From positions 11,304,802 through 11,368,801 of the forward strand of contig CP099839.1 of the NCBI GenBank assembly GCA_030062745.1: a stretch of DNA of 64,000 bases, written 5' to 3'. Below, piece by piece: positions 48,701-58,598 of this stretch (the stretch's first letter is position 1; each line of letters begins with the position of its first letter). A program made the translations under genes and the position numbers. The DNA comes from Capitulum mitella. Lineage: Eukaryota > Arthropoda > Thecostraca > Pollicipedomorpha > Pollicipedidae. The notes under the pieces are model-generated. The model saw only the letters and a list, made by a program, of their open reading frames with translations, had not been told where the DNA came from and did no database searches.

Positions 48701-51700
48701 CGGCCAGGCCGTACGGCGCCAGCAGCACGGGCAGGCCGGCGCCGTGGCCGTGCGCCGCCGACAGATGCGCGCGCGTGATGCGCCGCAGCGGCGCGTGCTG
48801 GCGCAGCGACAGGCTGGCGCACACCGTGCTCTCGCCGTGCACGAAGAATGAGAACGAGAAGGAGAGGTTGGCGCTGAAACAGAACAGACGGGACGTCGGC
48901 CGCGTGGCAGAGGGAGACAACTTCATGGCGTGTCATGAGCGAATATCAAAGCCTTCGGTTTCGCTGAGGGAGACAGCATTACATCAATTTCGACATTGTG
49001 AACAAAACCATCGTAGCCTACCTTGCCACTTACTACGTAGCGTCTATTTTACTTACATCATCAGCACTCTAAACTTTAAATCAAAACTTAGAAACGGCCA
49101 TGGCAAACGCTCTATAGTGACATATCTACAATTCAGCCCTTGCCAACAAATGAACCAACTCACTGCAAATTCAATCTGTGATATGACGAACCGTTTACTG
49201 ACAGTGGGCGACTACAAGTTTGGTTAATATGGAAGAACGGCGCCAATGTCGGTCCAAAATGGTGAGAAGGTAACTTGACCAACCGCGCTTGTTCATTCCA
49301 CTTCTAGGGAAATTCTTTTATCATGATTCAAGTTGGCGGTAGAAGGGCAAATGTGACTCCAGTGACTTCCAAATGCATATTACCTGTAGGTTTTGTTTTG
49401 CAGCTTGTCCACGTTGCTGCATGGTTGCGCGAACCACTTGCCTAATTTTACAAAGCCCCGAGAGAGTAAACATCTGAAAAACGCAAGGTGTTATCATTCA
49501 CACTGTCAAGGCTTGCAAAAACAATGGTGTCATGACATACGCAAAAACAATCGCGTACATCCGCGTTTATATTCGACAAACATTGGAACTCCCCCGACAG
49601 AGCCGGCCTAATACTACGGCCCGTGCGGCGGAGCCCCGCCCCGCCCTCTGGCGCCGCGGCGCCGGCACGAGTATGACGCTACGCTCGGGCCGTCCGCCAG
49701 CCGGCTGAGTCGGCCGTGTTTACACGAGCGGCGTCACGGCCGGCGGCCGGCCGGGGGCCCCGATTGTGCCGAGCGGCGGCCGCCGGCCCACACCGGCGCG
49801 CCGCCACCGATTGTGCCGTGTCGGGTGGCGGCGGCGGCCGCGGAGCACGACCGAGCGACCGGCCGCCAGTCTGCGCCTTATGTCATCTACTGCCTTCGTC
49901 GCTTACAGAGGGGATTACTCAGATCCGCCCTTCGCGGCCGTGGCTTCCCGAAGTTTCCCCACGGCTTTCCAAGGCCGGACCGAAAGGCCCAAACGCCATT
50001 ATCGCGCATTATCTACACGGTTTTTCCGTGACCGGGCATCGTACTTTCCGTCGGATATTTTGCGGCGCAATGTCCGGCTACGATACCGTGAGTACATGAG
50101 GTGGCCAGTGCCGCCTTTACTATCTGCCACCCGCCTGCTCTCCGGAATTACTCGTTTCGATGGCACAAAGGCCCTCCTGGCCGGGCTGGTCGAGCCGTCG
50201 CCGGTCAGTGACCCCCGGCGTCAGCGTGCCGCGCGCCTCGACTGGCCCGCCGAGCGCCGACAGCGGCACGACCCGACCAGGAAACGGCCGCATCCGGCAC
50301 TCGTGCATGGCGCCGCGCCGCGCCGCACAACGGTGCCGCGCGGCATTACCCGACCATCGCCAGATAGTGGCGCGGCGGGTGCGGCGGCCGCGGCGGCCGC
50401 CGCCCGCCGCCCGCCGGTCGGCCGGCCCTGTTTCAAGGTTGCGCCGCCACCGCGTACGCGGGGCCCGGCCGAAGGTGGCTGCTAACGGCGCACCGGGAAC
50501 TATGTCACACGGCGCGGCCGTCTCGGCGGCGGCGGCGGCGGCGGCCGGTGTCGGCCTTGGCAGCGCCGGCCGCCAGAGGCGTGGCGCGCGCCGGACGTGC
50601 AACAGGCCGCGGCCGGCCAGGCGGCCCGGTTCGGCGGCAGCGTGGTCCCCGCCCCCGCCGCGGCCGCCACTGGCCGGCCGCCGTGCCGGGATTACCGGCC
50701 GGCCGGGCCGTGACGTCACACGGCGCGCCGAGGCGCCGCTGCCCGGCGCGCGGCGGCCGCCACCGCCGCCGCCAGCGGACCGCTTCCGCCAACGGCGCGG
50801 CCGCTGCCGAGCTGACCGCCGCTTATGCATAATTGAAAACCCATCGACCCGGGCCGCGACCAGTCGCAGAGCGAGCGGGAGAGAGAAGATGCAGAGGGCA
50901 GGGCGCGACCGCGGCGCCGCGTCCTGCTCCGGCCGTCGTCAGAGGCATGCGGCGACGGCCCACCTCCGGGCCGGATATTATCGACCGGCCGTAAAACGAG
51001 CGGCGGCGGCGGCGCGGCGCGCGCGTCTGTGTGTGTAATGATTACCCGATCATCACCGGCTGGTTGACGTATTGAACGGCGGCGCCTCTCATTGGCCGGC
51101 GGCCGGGGGTCGGCGTAGTAAGCGGGCGCCGCGCACGATCAATAGAACTGCGGCTCCGGTGAACAAGTGTCTGACGCCTCCACACACCGGGTCCGGCTAG
51201 CCCTCACGCACGACAGCACCGATGCCGAGACCTACCTCTCGATGAACTTGTGGAGGGCCTTGAAGAGCAGCGAGCGGCAGTCGTACGACAGCCCGTTTTC
51301 CCAGTTGCCCTCGTCCAGCCCTGCAACAAGTGAAGCGTTCGTGTAGTACAAGCGCACCGGCAGCGCGCCACCATCTTACGCCGCCGTCCTTGGCCGCCGT
51401 TACCGCCATGGGGGCAGCAGGGGAGGGCAGGGGGAGGGGCATGGGTGGCGGTGGCGGTGGCCGCCAGTCGGCCGGGAGCCGTATGGCGCTGTCGGCCGGC
51501 GGGCAGGTGCGGGCCGTGCCGGGCCGGGCCAGTGGCGGCTGCCGACAAAAACCGGCCGTCCCGGCCGCAGCCTCCCGGCCATCCCTCAGCCGCGCCATTT
51601 ACGCCCCGGCCCGTGGACGGCGCACGGCCGCGCCGTAACCATAGAAACAGATCGATGAATCCGAGCGGGCGCGCGCGGCCACTTTTCGGCCGGGTAATCA

Positions 51701-54700
51701 GCGGCCGGGCGTCAGCGTCGGCGTCGGCGGCGCGAGAACGGCCAGCCGACAGCCGGCCGGTCGGCGGCGGCGGCCGCCCTTTCACCGGCGACCGGCGGCG
51801 GGCGGGGCGCGCGCCCGGGCGGCGGTCGCGCCGCGCAGCAGCCGGGTTATCGGCCGCGGCGGGCGGGCGCGCACCGGTCCGCCGGTACGCGGACATCTGT
51901 CCACTCCCAGCGGCCGCGACCCGCAGACGGCACCGCCGGCGCCCGCCAAGCGCCCTATTGCCGCTGACCTTCAAACACTTGCGAATTGCATGCGCGGCGG
52001 CGGCTGGGCGTCACGCGAGCGATGTTGCTCCGCCCGCCCGCGACCCCGACATCAAAGAAAAACCGAACCATCCCGGCCAAGGCTCTTGCGCAACCACCAC
52101 GCTTGTGGCCTCCCGCAGACGCATGGGACCGATGGGTTGGAAATCATGCCCCGATCGACAAAGATGGCCTCTGGAGGAGCTCGGTGGGAAAAATTGTGCA
52201 TCATTCAATTCGGCTCACACTGGTCCTGACTACAAAAATTAGTCAGACAAAACCTTTCGAGTTCGGACCGGGCAATACATTTTAAAGGTATCAACGAACA
52301 CTTCAGAGAAAGCATGATCAAACTGATCATGCATCACAAAATACGATTACCTAGTTATCATTAGGAAATAGGTTAAGATAACCACAAACGCAAAACCTCT
52401 CTCGCTTGCATCAGTAAAGGATCAAAACATTAAACATGTGCAATGCGCAACAAAACGAAACAAAATGAAGGTTTTAAGCACAAGTAAGGAAAACTAAATA
52501 TGCGCCAGTGTTTACATGTGATGAATGATATGCATTCAATGCCAATGGCACTTGAACAACATCCTGATGAACAATAAGAGCTACAATTTTAGGTTGGCAT
52601 GACAATGAAAATGGTCTTAATGGTCCAGAGGTACGTAACGTGACACTACCTTTCCATTCATGGTCACGGGCTCATCGCAACCCAAGCTAAATGTATAAAA
52701 CACAACATTGCTGTGAGGTCTTTTTGCATCATGTGTCCTATTCCAATTGTTTCCCATAGGCTGAAATTCTCATCCAGGCTGACCAATGGCCATTCAGCCA
52801 CAAGAGCTTTCAGAGCAAACATGAAAGTGGATTTCACTATTGCATGGCAGTGTTATCAAGGCTGCTTTGATGTCTCATCTGCACTTCTAAATCATACAAG
52901 TTTTTTGATCATATTAAACTGAACTGAAATCCATCACTGAAACTTCTGTAATGCCTTGCTATTCATATCCTAGAATCAATATAAGCTTTCAAAACCTTCA
53001 CCAGTTTCACATTTTTCTGAAGAGATGACCATTTCACTAAAAAGAGCTGCTATCATTAAATGCCAAAAATGACATTCTGGTGGCATCTAAAAAGTCCATC
53101 TGTCAAGAAAATGCATGGAGAAAAACAGTATGTCAGATACTGTGGACTCCATGTCCCATTTGGGCCATTCACATCTCTACTTAGACCCTTCATATGACCT
53201 TAGCAGAAGCTACTGAGCCTCTTCACTGGTTTAACAATTTCTCAAACAAACTTCTCAAAGAAATTGTCACTACATGCATGAAGGTTATCATTATGAATAG
53301 GAAAACTTGAATTCAGTGGCATTATTACAACAGCCATAATCTACAAAACTGTGATGACAAGTGGCATTATTAAAATATTTGTTTTCTGAGAAACCATGGT
53401 GACATGCAGGATACAGATCATATTGCAAATATCTTACTGCATTCTAGCATGTAAATCGCACATGGTCAGAGCGAGCCAGGCAATGTTTTCCAAAATTCCT
53501 TTCATGTGCATTCTGGTTTGCCCAACCATCACGCATGAACTCCAGTTGAAAATGCATGAAACTTTCAAAACTTTTTAAATGCCGCAAGAACAATGATAAC
53601 CCAAGTGACTATGAGATATCAATAGCACCAAAAAAGAATGTATTTATCATGTTACATGTCCATACCACAAGCAATGACCGCAGTGAACCTCATGATATTA
53701 ATACCTTGCAAAACATGCAAACTGAGCAAAACCTGACACAGAAAGATGAAATATTTCTACAAAACTCCACCGCAGTAAGCAAGCATCTGCATCAACAGAA
53801 ACTTACTTCTATTGAAGAGCTGGGGCGAGATGATGCTGCTAAGTTCCGGCTCGTCGCCGTACCAAAAGATCCAGAGCTCCTTGTAGGTGGTGACTGTGGG
53901 TGGCACACTGGGTGGGGGCGGTGGGGGCGGAGCACCCGGCTCCAGGGACGCCGGCGGCGGCGGCGGCGGAGACTTGGCAAGCTGCACACGTCGCCATACA
54001 GACAAAATGTCGCTTGCTAGACATTTGGTGAAGGAGAAGATGACAGGATCATCCAGTGGATCAGGCTTCAGCACATGCTCTATCCTATAGCTCCGCCATT
54101 TGATGCCACACAAATCGGTCTGAAAGAAAGAGCAGAATAATAAGCATCTTGAACCCCTGACATCAGATGTTTATGATGCACACATTAAGTGATGCCGCAT
54201 GTAACACTGGCTACCACACCGTATGAGTGAGAAAAAAAAAAAAAAAGCAAGCTGTCAAAGTTGTACAGGAAGCATATTGCGTATGAAACACATGTGTACC
54301 ATGATTTCAGTAAATACAGGGTAACATGCATGATGCAACAGGGAGTGACTGGGTTGCATTTAACAACATAATGCCTCAGGCATCCAAGATCACAATTTTA
54401 CACCTAGTGAACAAATGGTGACAGCTTCTATATGCTTACCTAATAAAACTGTCAGTGCAACAGCCATATGGTATTTGATGCAAGCATGCTCTACTTGCTC
54501 AAATGGCCATGGTTAATGGACCACCAAGATACAATAACATTTTACAACCCAACTATGTGTCAAGGCAAAACAAACAAACAAACAAACAAACAAACAAACA
54601 AACACAGGATTTTTTACACTAATGAGCATCATGTCAATCAGCAACAGGTCAGAAATTCATAAATGTATATACAAGTATGTAGCCAAGGGGAGGGTCATGG

Positions 54701-57243
54701 GCACCCTCGCCCATACCCTGAGCCAAGCAGTCTACAATAGATATTTAATGGTTTCACAGGATTACAAAATAGTGATCATATATATGACACACATGCAAAC
54801 ATTACATTTTTCCACAGCATGAAAAATATGAGTTGAATTACATGAAAATTGGAACTTTCTCCTATAAATTTCATCATATGGCAGTAGCACATGACAAAAT
54901 TTGACACTGTCCCCCCTCCCCCGAAATCCTGGCTACATACATATCTGTGCAAATGCCTGAAGTGTTTGTAAAATGAACAGGTGTAAACCATCCTAATTAA
55001 TATTACATGAAAACTCTGGAGTGAATGTATGTACAGCACTAGCCTCCCCCCCCATCACAAGCCACTGCAGTCAAATAAACTGATGACAATGCAACTGAAA
55101 ACCTGCAGAGAAGATGTCCTTTTCTTCAAACCAAGAAGCTGCATTTACCAACATGTAACATGGTCCATGACAGAAATGCTCTCAATTACAATTACAAGAC
55201 CACAAATACAGGTTTTCAAAAAATATGGATAGCCATGCAAGATCAAAAGACTTATCTTGGGACCTAACAGCACAAAGTGGTTATTCTCAGCAGTGGACCA
55301 CTAAGGCTTTCACATTATGACATCCAAACTCAGGAAGCTATATGATGCATACTAAGTTCTGCCAAATGCCCTAACTTTGAATACCCTTAGAATTTCTGCT
55401 TAGGATTGCCACTTCCAAGGAATGTCCATGTATATACCTCTGCATTCTGCACAAGGGAGCAAAGTGACACACTTCTCCTTTATGCTGTGTGAGATACCAT
55501 TAATGCCAGCATGCTACAACATTGCCAATTTTGATCAAAGAAACCTTATGCCACACAAAAACAAGCATCACTCATAACAAAACATCTACAAGGTTTTTTC
55601 TGATGCATACAAAATTACTAGCACAAATTCAAATAACAAGAACTAACACACCTGACAACCTGAAAATGTTACAGCAACAACAGTCCACCATGGACATAAA
55701 ATGGGCCACTTGGGTTATCAGAAACACATCACTACAAGAGCACTTAACAAATAAAACTTGTTTCACAGTCTACAACTGAGTTACCAACAAAAACTTACAT
55801 TCATTTTTCATGCCATGCACATTATGACCAGTCTGCAACAACAGGGCATTTGTTTTTTTTTTAGTTTTCTCCATGAAGTCTCAAACCTCTTCAAAATGTT
55901 ACAGTTGTCTACATAATGTCCTTAATCATCATGGATGCTACATGCATTTTTGAAACCTAAGAAACTGCTGCACAAGCAATGATATGGAAAAGTGACATGG
56001 CTGAACTGGCTAAAATAAAAAGGCATACTAAGTCACCATTATAGATTACACTATTAATAGTATTACACCCATTTTAGGATTTCCTTTCTCCCTGGGGATT
56101 ATGTAGAAGCTATGATCCATTAAATGCAGAGTGCATGACAAGACACATGCTAATACATTAGCATGATAACAAGTTCAACAGACACTAATCCCTATCAGTC
56201 TTCATCATTATCAATCTCATATGCAAATGATGTGATGTAAAGATGTAAGGCAAATTCAAGGCTATCTGGTTTCTTCCATTCACCACCATGGGAAACCTTA
56301 AAATTTCTGTTGTGCTGAGTGTTTAAATTGATGTTTAAAAAACATATACAAATTCAACACAACAGATTGGGTCTAAAACCCCTTCATAGATATGCTAGAA
56401 TCATGTGCTGGTGCTAACATAACATGTCCAATGAGTCCCCAACACAAGCACTCATGTTTTTTTAATGCCACAAAAAGCATCCACAACCGGATTCACTGTC
56501 ACACAACTTATCCACAATCTACAAAGGTCTTGTCATTAAATGTAACACTTTCCATGACAGATGAGATGCTATAAGAATAAAATACAAACACTCATTAAAT
56601 ACTGCATGCCATAGTCAATACTCTCAAGAACTTACAGACACAATAATGTGTAGTATGCATTATTGCACATTGTATACAGTGGTTCGTGATTGCTTTGTCA
56701 CAGCAAAAGAAGCAGAAACCTTCATAAAGGGTGGCTCAACACAGTTTATAATTTTTAAGGCAATACTGTATGCCACTTCTTAACAAAATGACAAAATTAA
56801 ACAACTGCAGGGTATATTAACATACCATACGAATGATGTTGTTTCACTCAGCCTGTTCTTAGTTACAAGTGCATGCACTCTGGGGCAGAATAACCTCTGA
56901 TTAATTCTAGCCATACGAAGAAAACACAATAATACCTTAAACCCATAACCTGAGTTCAAAATTATTACCACATAATCATACACAAACATTTTGGCACAAC
57001 TCATGCATCTACAAGCAAAATCATCTACATCACTGAGGCCAGCTTCAACTCATTTTTCCCATGAACAGATGATTCTCACAAGACAAAACATTTCCCATAA
57101 CACAAAAAGGCAAAACACACTCTACTCCGGCTCCAAAGAATAAGTGCGTAAAAGTTGAAGTCAAAGTGTCTCACCAGTGCGAAGAAGTTGGTATGACAAT
57201 CCTCCAAGCTCGCCCCGTTGACGTGCGAATTAGAGTTAGTCAT
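36631..57243 (-). CDS. MED13: MED13, Mediator CDK8-module subunit (skuld orthologue), 18 exons
   Basis: Coding parts are complement(join(36631..36763,37075..37340,38062..38603,38912..39278,39674..39865,40304..40545,40839..40983,41456..41850,43001..44142,44640..44821,45552..46067,46657..46792,47008..48103,48545..48873,49384..49473,51236..51320,53807..54119,57175..57243)). All sites are GT-AG and the phases chain to 2079 codons plus stop (human about 2170). MED13 bridges the CDK8/cyclin C/MED12 kinase module to core Mediator in the nucleus. Residues 1-310 are the Med13 N-terminal domain ([31 protein letters not shown]). A long disordered middle carries TPPVSP (about 336-341), like the FBW7 phosphodegron of the human protein, and KIYPTPPS. 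Residues 1050-1320 hold the Cys motifs ([19 protein letters not shown]). The MedPIWI and C-terminal PIWI-like domains follow ([50 protein letters not shown]), ending AAMAAML. Two splice choices, after exons 7 and 12, are uncertain. Confidence 0.96.
37075..37340 (-). CDS. MED13: MED13 exon 17
   Basis: It encodes [42 protein letters not shown] and [13 protein letters not shown], a block shared by all MED13 proteins. Acceptor GTCCGTCAG, donor GTGAGT. Confidence 0.96.
37605..37885 (-). mobile_element. tRNA-derived SINE, copy 1
   Basis: Read on the - strand it starts with a tRNA-like head: box A TAACTCAGTTGGGTAGA at 37859-37875 and box B GGTTCGAGTCG at 37820-37830. An unrelated body follows to about 37605. 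The body (GCCCAGGGTG, GTCAGC, ACCGATCGAACAATTCC and others) recurs in the copy at 63.4-63.7 kb. It sits in the MED13 intron between exons 16 and 17, in the same orientation as the gene. A working tRNA gene is unlikely because the acceptor stem does not close and there is a shared non-tRNA tail. Confidence 0.82.
38062..38603 (-). CDS. MED13: MED13 exon 16
   Basis: It encodes [56 protein letters not shown] and an acidic [18 protein letters not shown] stretch. Acceptor TTTACAG, donor GTGAGC. Confidence 0.95.
38912..39278 (-). CDS. MED13: MED13 exon 15
   Basis: It encodes [54 protein letters not shown] and [17 protein letters not shown]. The last block is a near-invariant signature of the MED13 C-terminal domain. 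Donor GTGAGT. Confidence 0.96.
39674..39865 (-). CDS. MED13: MED13 exon 14
   Basis: It encodes [26 protein letters not shown] and [17 protein letters not shown], matching the LKSLAFSAFTQCRR and TLTGFGP blocks. Acceptor GTCGGCAG, donor GTGAGC. Confidence 0.94.
40304..40545 (-). CDS. MED13: MED13 exon 13 (5' end uncertain)
   Basis: It encodes [10 protein letters not shown], a run of eight Gly, [15 protein letters not shown] and [20 protein letters not shown], matching IVVYIIDPFTYE and LPPHIKSTV. The acceptor GACCACGCAG is the one that fits the phase of exon 12. The donor is GTGCGC. Confidence 0.85.
40839..40983 (-). CDS. MED13: MED13 exon 12 (3' end uncertain)
   Basis: It starts [17 protein letters not shown], the conserved continuation of the MedPIWI region, then a Pro/Ala linker to KLNDG. 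The donor may be GTCAGT after 40839 or GTAAGT after 40719. Both leave phase 1; the second adds 40 codons. A splice is required because this frame stops at 40567. Confidence 0.8.
41456..41850 (-). CDS. MED13: MED13 exon 11
   Basis: It encodes [63 protein letters not shown] and AAKLKLYAQ: the start of the MedPIWI domain. Acceptor GTCCGGCCAG, donor GTAAGC. Confidence 0.95.
43001..44142 (-). CDS. MED13: MED13 exon 10
   Basis: It is the largest exon of the set. It has a Gln/Met-rich and then Ser/Gly/Pro-rich start, followed by [53 protein letters not shown] and [18 protein letters not shown]. It ends [12 protein letters not shown] at donor GTGAGT. Confidence 0.95.
44640..44821 (-). CDS. MED13: MED13 exon 9
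   Basis: It encodes [25 protein letters not shown] and VYKPSW, aligned to the FSYVYKP, FAPLKTLPSQ and YRQSW blocks. Acceptor GTTGCAG, donor GTACGT. Confidence 0.9.
45552..46067 (-). CDS. MED13: MED13 exon 8
   Basis: It begins [19 protein letters not shown], has an acidic [16 protein letters not shown] matching vertebrate TDLDNLFNSDEDE, then [16 protein letters not shown] and a Pro run before donor GTACGT. Confidence 0.92.
46657..46792 (-). CDS. MED13: MED13 exon 7 (donor uncertain)
   Basis: The acceptor GTCCGCAG precedes [18 protein letters not shown], in phase with exon 6 (Trp across the junction). It then reads [18 protein letters not shown] to GRLPNM before GTGCGA. A second in-phase donor (GAG then GTGGAC, 72 bases earlier) would shorten it by 24 codons. 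Both donors are weak. Confidence 0.7.
47008..48103 (-). CDS. MED13: MED13 exon 6
   Basis: It completes the N-terminal domain ([16 protein letters not shown]) and enters the disordered middle. It contains the degron-like ATPPVSPSS, a QWDFQDP segment, a Cys triplet ([11 protein letters not shown]), many SVGP repeats and a final [17 protein letters not shown]. Donor GTTAGT. Confidence 0.93.
48545..48873 (-). CDS. MED13: MED13 exon 5
   Basis: It encodes [20 protein letters not shown], then [24 protein letters not shown] and VVVEVLVG. Acceptor TGTTTCAG, donor GTGAGT. This ends the main body of the N-terminal domain. Confidence 0.94.
49384..49473 (-). CDS. MED13: MED13 exon 4
   Basis: It encodes [20 protein letters not shown] and on to QNKTY, matching the CLxxRxFVxIGKWFVxPY segment. 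Acceptor TTTTCAG, donor GTAATA. Confidence 0.9.
51236..51320 (-). CDS. MED13: MED13 exon 3
   Basis: It encodes [19 protein letters not shown] and KALHKFIE, matching WENGLSYECRTLLFKAVHN in vertebrates. Acceptor TTGCAG, donor GTAGGT, phase 2. It is a GC-rich island between two AT-rich introns. Confidence 0.92.
53807..54119 (-). CDS. MED13: MED13 exon 2
   Basis: The acceptor CTTTCAG precedes [12 protein letters not shown]. It contains the conserved [20 protein letters not shown] and [13 protein letters not shown], separated by a Pro-rich insert not typical of the family. The donor is GTAAGT, phase 1. Confidence 0.93.
54567..54605. repeat. (AAAC)n microsatellite
   Basis: About nine uninterrupted AAAC units lie inside MED13 intron 1. 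Confidence 0.95.
54670..54945. mobile_element. Possible MITE with terminal inverted repeats
   Basis: The left edge reads AAGTATGTAGCCAAGGGGAG. The complement of the right edge reads ATGTATGTAGCCAGGATTTC followed by GGGGGAGGGG. The shared TATGTAGCCA plus the G-rich continuation suggests terminal inverted repeats of a 275-bp element in MED13 intron 1. The GCAGCCAGGATTTTCTTGGG near 17098 resembles the right end and may be another fragment. Confidence 0.35.
57175..57243 (-). CDS. MED13: MED13 exon 1
   Basis: ATG at 57243 opens [20 protein letters not shown] and ends FAL, followed by donor GTGAGA. The [10 protein letters not shown] text is the conserved N-terminus of MED13 and fixes the start codon. 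Confidence 0.93.
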
Positions 57244-57404
57244 ATCATTATCCCCGCAACCTCTCCATTGCTACAAGATCAATCCATTTCAAACACGCAA
57301 GTTCAGTATTCAACAGAAACACAGTCCACAATCTATTTGTGACACTTTCCACTGCAACCGTAATGGCGGACGAGACACAAGCCAGCAGTGAAATTACTGG
57401 CCTG

Positions 57405-57413
57405 TGATTGGCT
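57405..57413 (-). promoter_or_regulatory. CCAAT box upstream of MED13
   Basis: TGATTGGCT on the + strand is AGCCAATCA on the - strand, an excellent NF-Y site. It lies about 165 bases upstream of the MED13 ATG, a usual distance for a TATA-less promoter. AATGGCGGAC at 57362, a YY1-like element, lies between. The region could serve both directions. Confidence 0.5.
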
Positions 57414-57435
57414 GAAATCCATCTGGATTGTAAGT

Positions 57436-57639
57436 ATGGCTGCGCTCATGAGTACGGTCGCGCCGAATCTCATAAACATAGCATGTGGTACCGTACGGCC
57501 GGGTTTGGGGTGGGCGGCTAAGGATGAGAAGTTTCGTGTAATGCAGGTGACCGTCAGAACAGTACCATTGATTATGTGCCAAAGTTGCCTTGTTTTTGTG
57601 TGCTACCTGTTGAAGTTTCCGGATCCAGCATGGGGCTAG
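57436..57639 (+). CDS. Candidate exon of a gene divergent from MED13
   Basis: A 67-codon frame (MAALMSTVAPNLINIAC and onward) starts 190 bases from the MED13 start, on the opposite strand, beside the CCAAT box. Its N-terminus looks mitochondrial-protein-like, but I cannot name it. A strong donor-like GTAAGT lies just before the ATG (57430) and several weak donors lie inside. A poly(A) signal occurs 1 kb downstream. It may be the first exon of a small gene or part of a noncoding transcript. Confidence 0.25.
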   Translation: MAALMSTVAPNLINIACGTVRPGLGWAAKDEKFRVMQVTVRTVPLIMCQSCLVFVCYLLKFPDPAWG

Positions 57640-58210
57640 TTTAATGCTGCAAACGCTTTGTGGTGTCTCGCTACTGGCCTGAGCCGGTTTGCGATAAATT
57701 TGACGGCGTTGTAGATAAACCACATTAAAAATATTCACATGGTGTTTTTGCATTCATTCAAGACCGTTTACCTGAGTTGTAACATGTACTGTTGTGTCTT
57801 GTAGAAAATTTTTGGAAGGAAGTGATAAATGATATTGGGTCCTGTTCACTTAACTTGAGTGTATAAACAAATGTCATTTATGCCAGGAGAACCTGAGTGT
57901 TATAACTTAAAGGCAAGGGCCAATAATTGACTGAATGTTTTGGAACTTTGCCATCTGCAGGCTGCACCCCGAAAATGCCTAGTGCCAAAATGTGTCGTAG
58001 ACCAATACACATCCTGCATGCATCAACTCAGGATCCCATGGCTTTTATGAAGGTTGTTGGTTTATGTTATTGTTCCAACCACTTGCTGTTCTGGAGCATT
58101 CATTTATTGCACCTCCTGATAGATCTCTTGTGTCAGATTTTGTAAATCCGTACAATATTTATTTCATTGTGATGTATTAGTGCAACATGGTGTTGATGTT
58201 TGGTGTGTTT

Positions 58211-58261
58211 TAAATTATGAGAATCTGATTTTGGGTATGTTATCTGTGAACTGTAAATGCC
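58211..58261. repeat. Dispersed 51-bp repeat, copy 1
   Basis: It contains GAGAATCTG, then GGTATGTTATCTGTG and GTAAATGCC. It matches 60737-60787 with five mismatches in 51 positions, in the same orientation. Confidence 0.8.
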
Positions 58262-58592
58262 CCAAACTGCTAGGTATTCATTTCTTAGTAAGTTAAGATT
58301 GTTTGTTTGTTGTATTCTACTGGTTAGTATGTCAGTGGCCAGTCTGGCTGTGATAGGTATCTAAGGTATGATTGTTCATTTCACTACTGAATTAAGGATA
58401 AAAAATTGTGGGTTAGTTTATGCTTCATATGAATTCTGAAGGTGAGTTTAATAAGGCCCATTTCATTGCATTTTTTCAGTATTCTAATTGTCATGTGTTG
58501 TTTTGCACTCTACACTTGTTTATTTGGTTTTAATTGTTTCACTTATTGCTTGTTTGTTAAACTTGCTCCATGCTGCTTTATACCTTAGAAAT

Positions 58593-58598
58593 AATAAA
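58593..58598 (+). terminator. Candidate poly(A) signal AATAAA
   Basis: AATAAA followed by a T/G-rich stretch about 30 bases later. It would suit the end of a short + strand transcript starting at the divergent promoter near 57.4 kb. Support is weak because AT-rich DNA makes such hexamers common. Confidence 0.3.
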
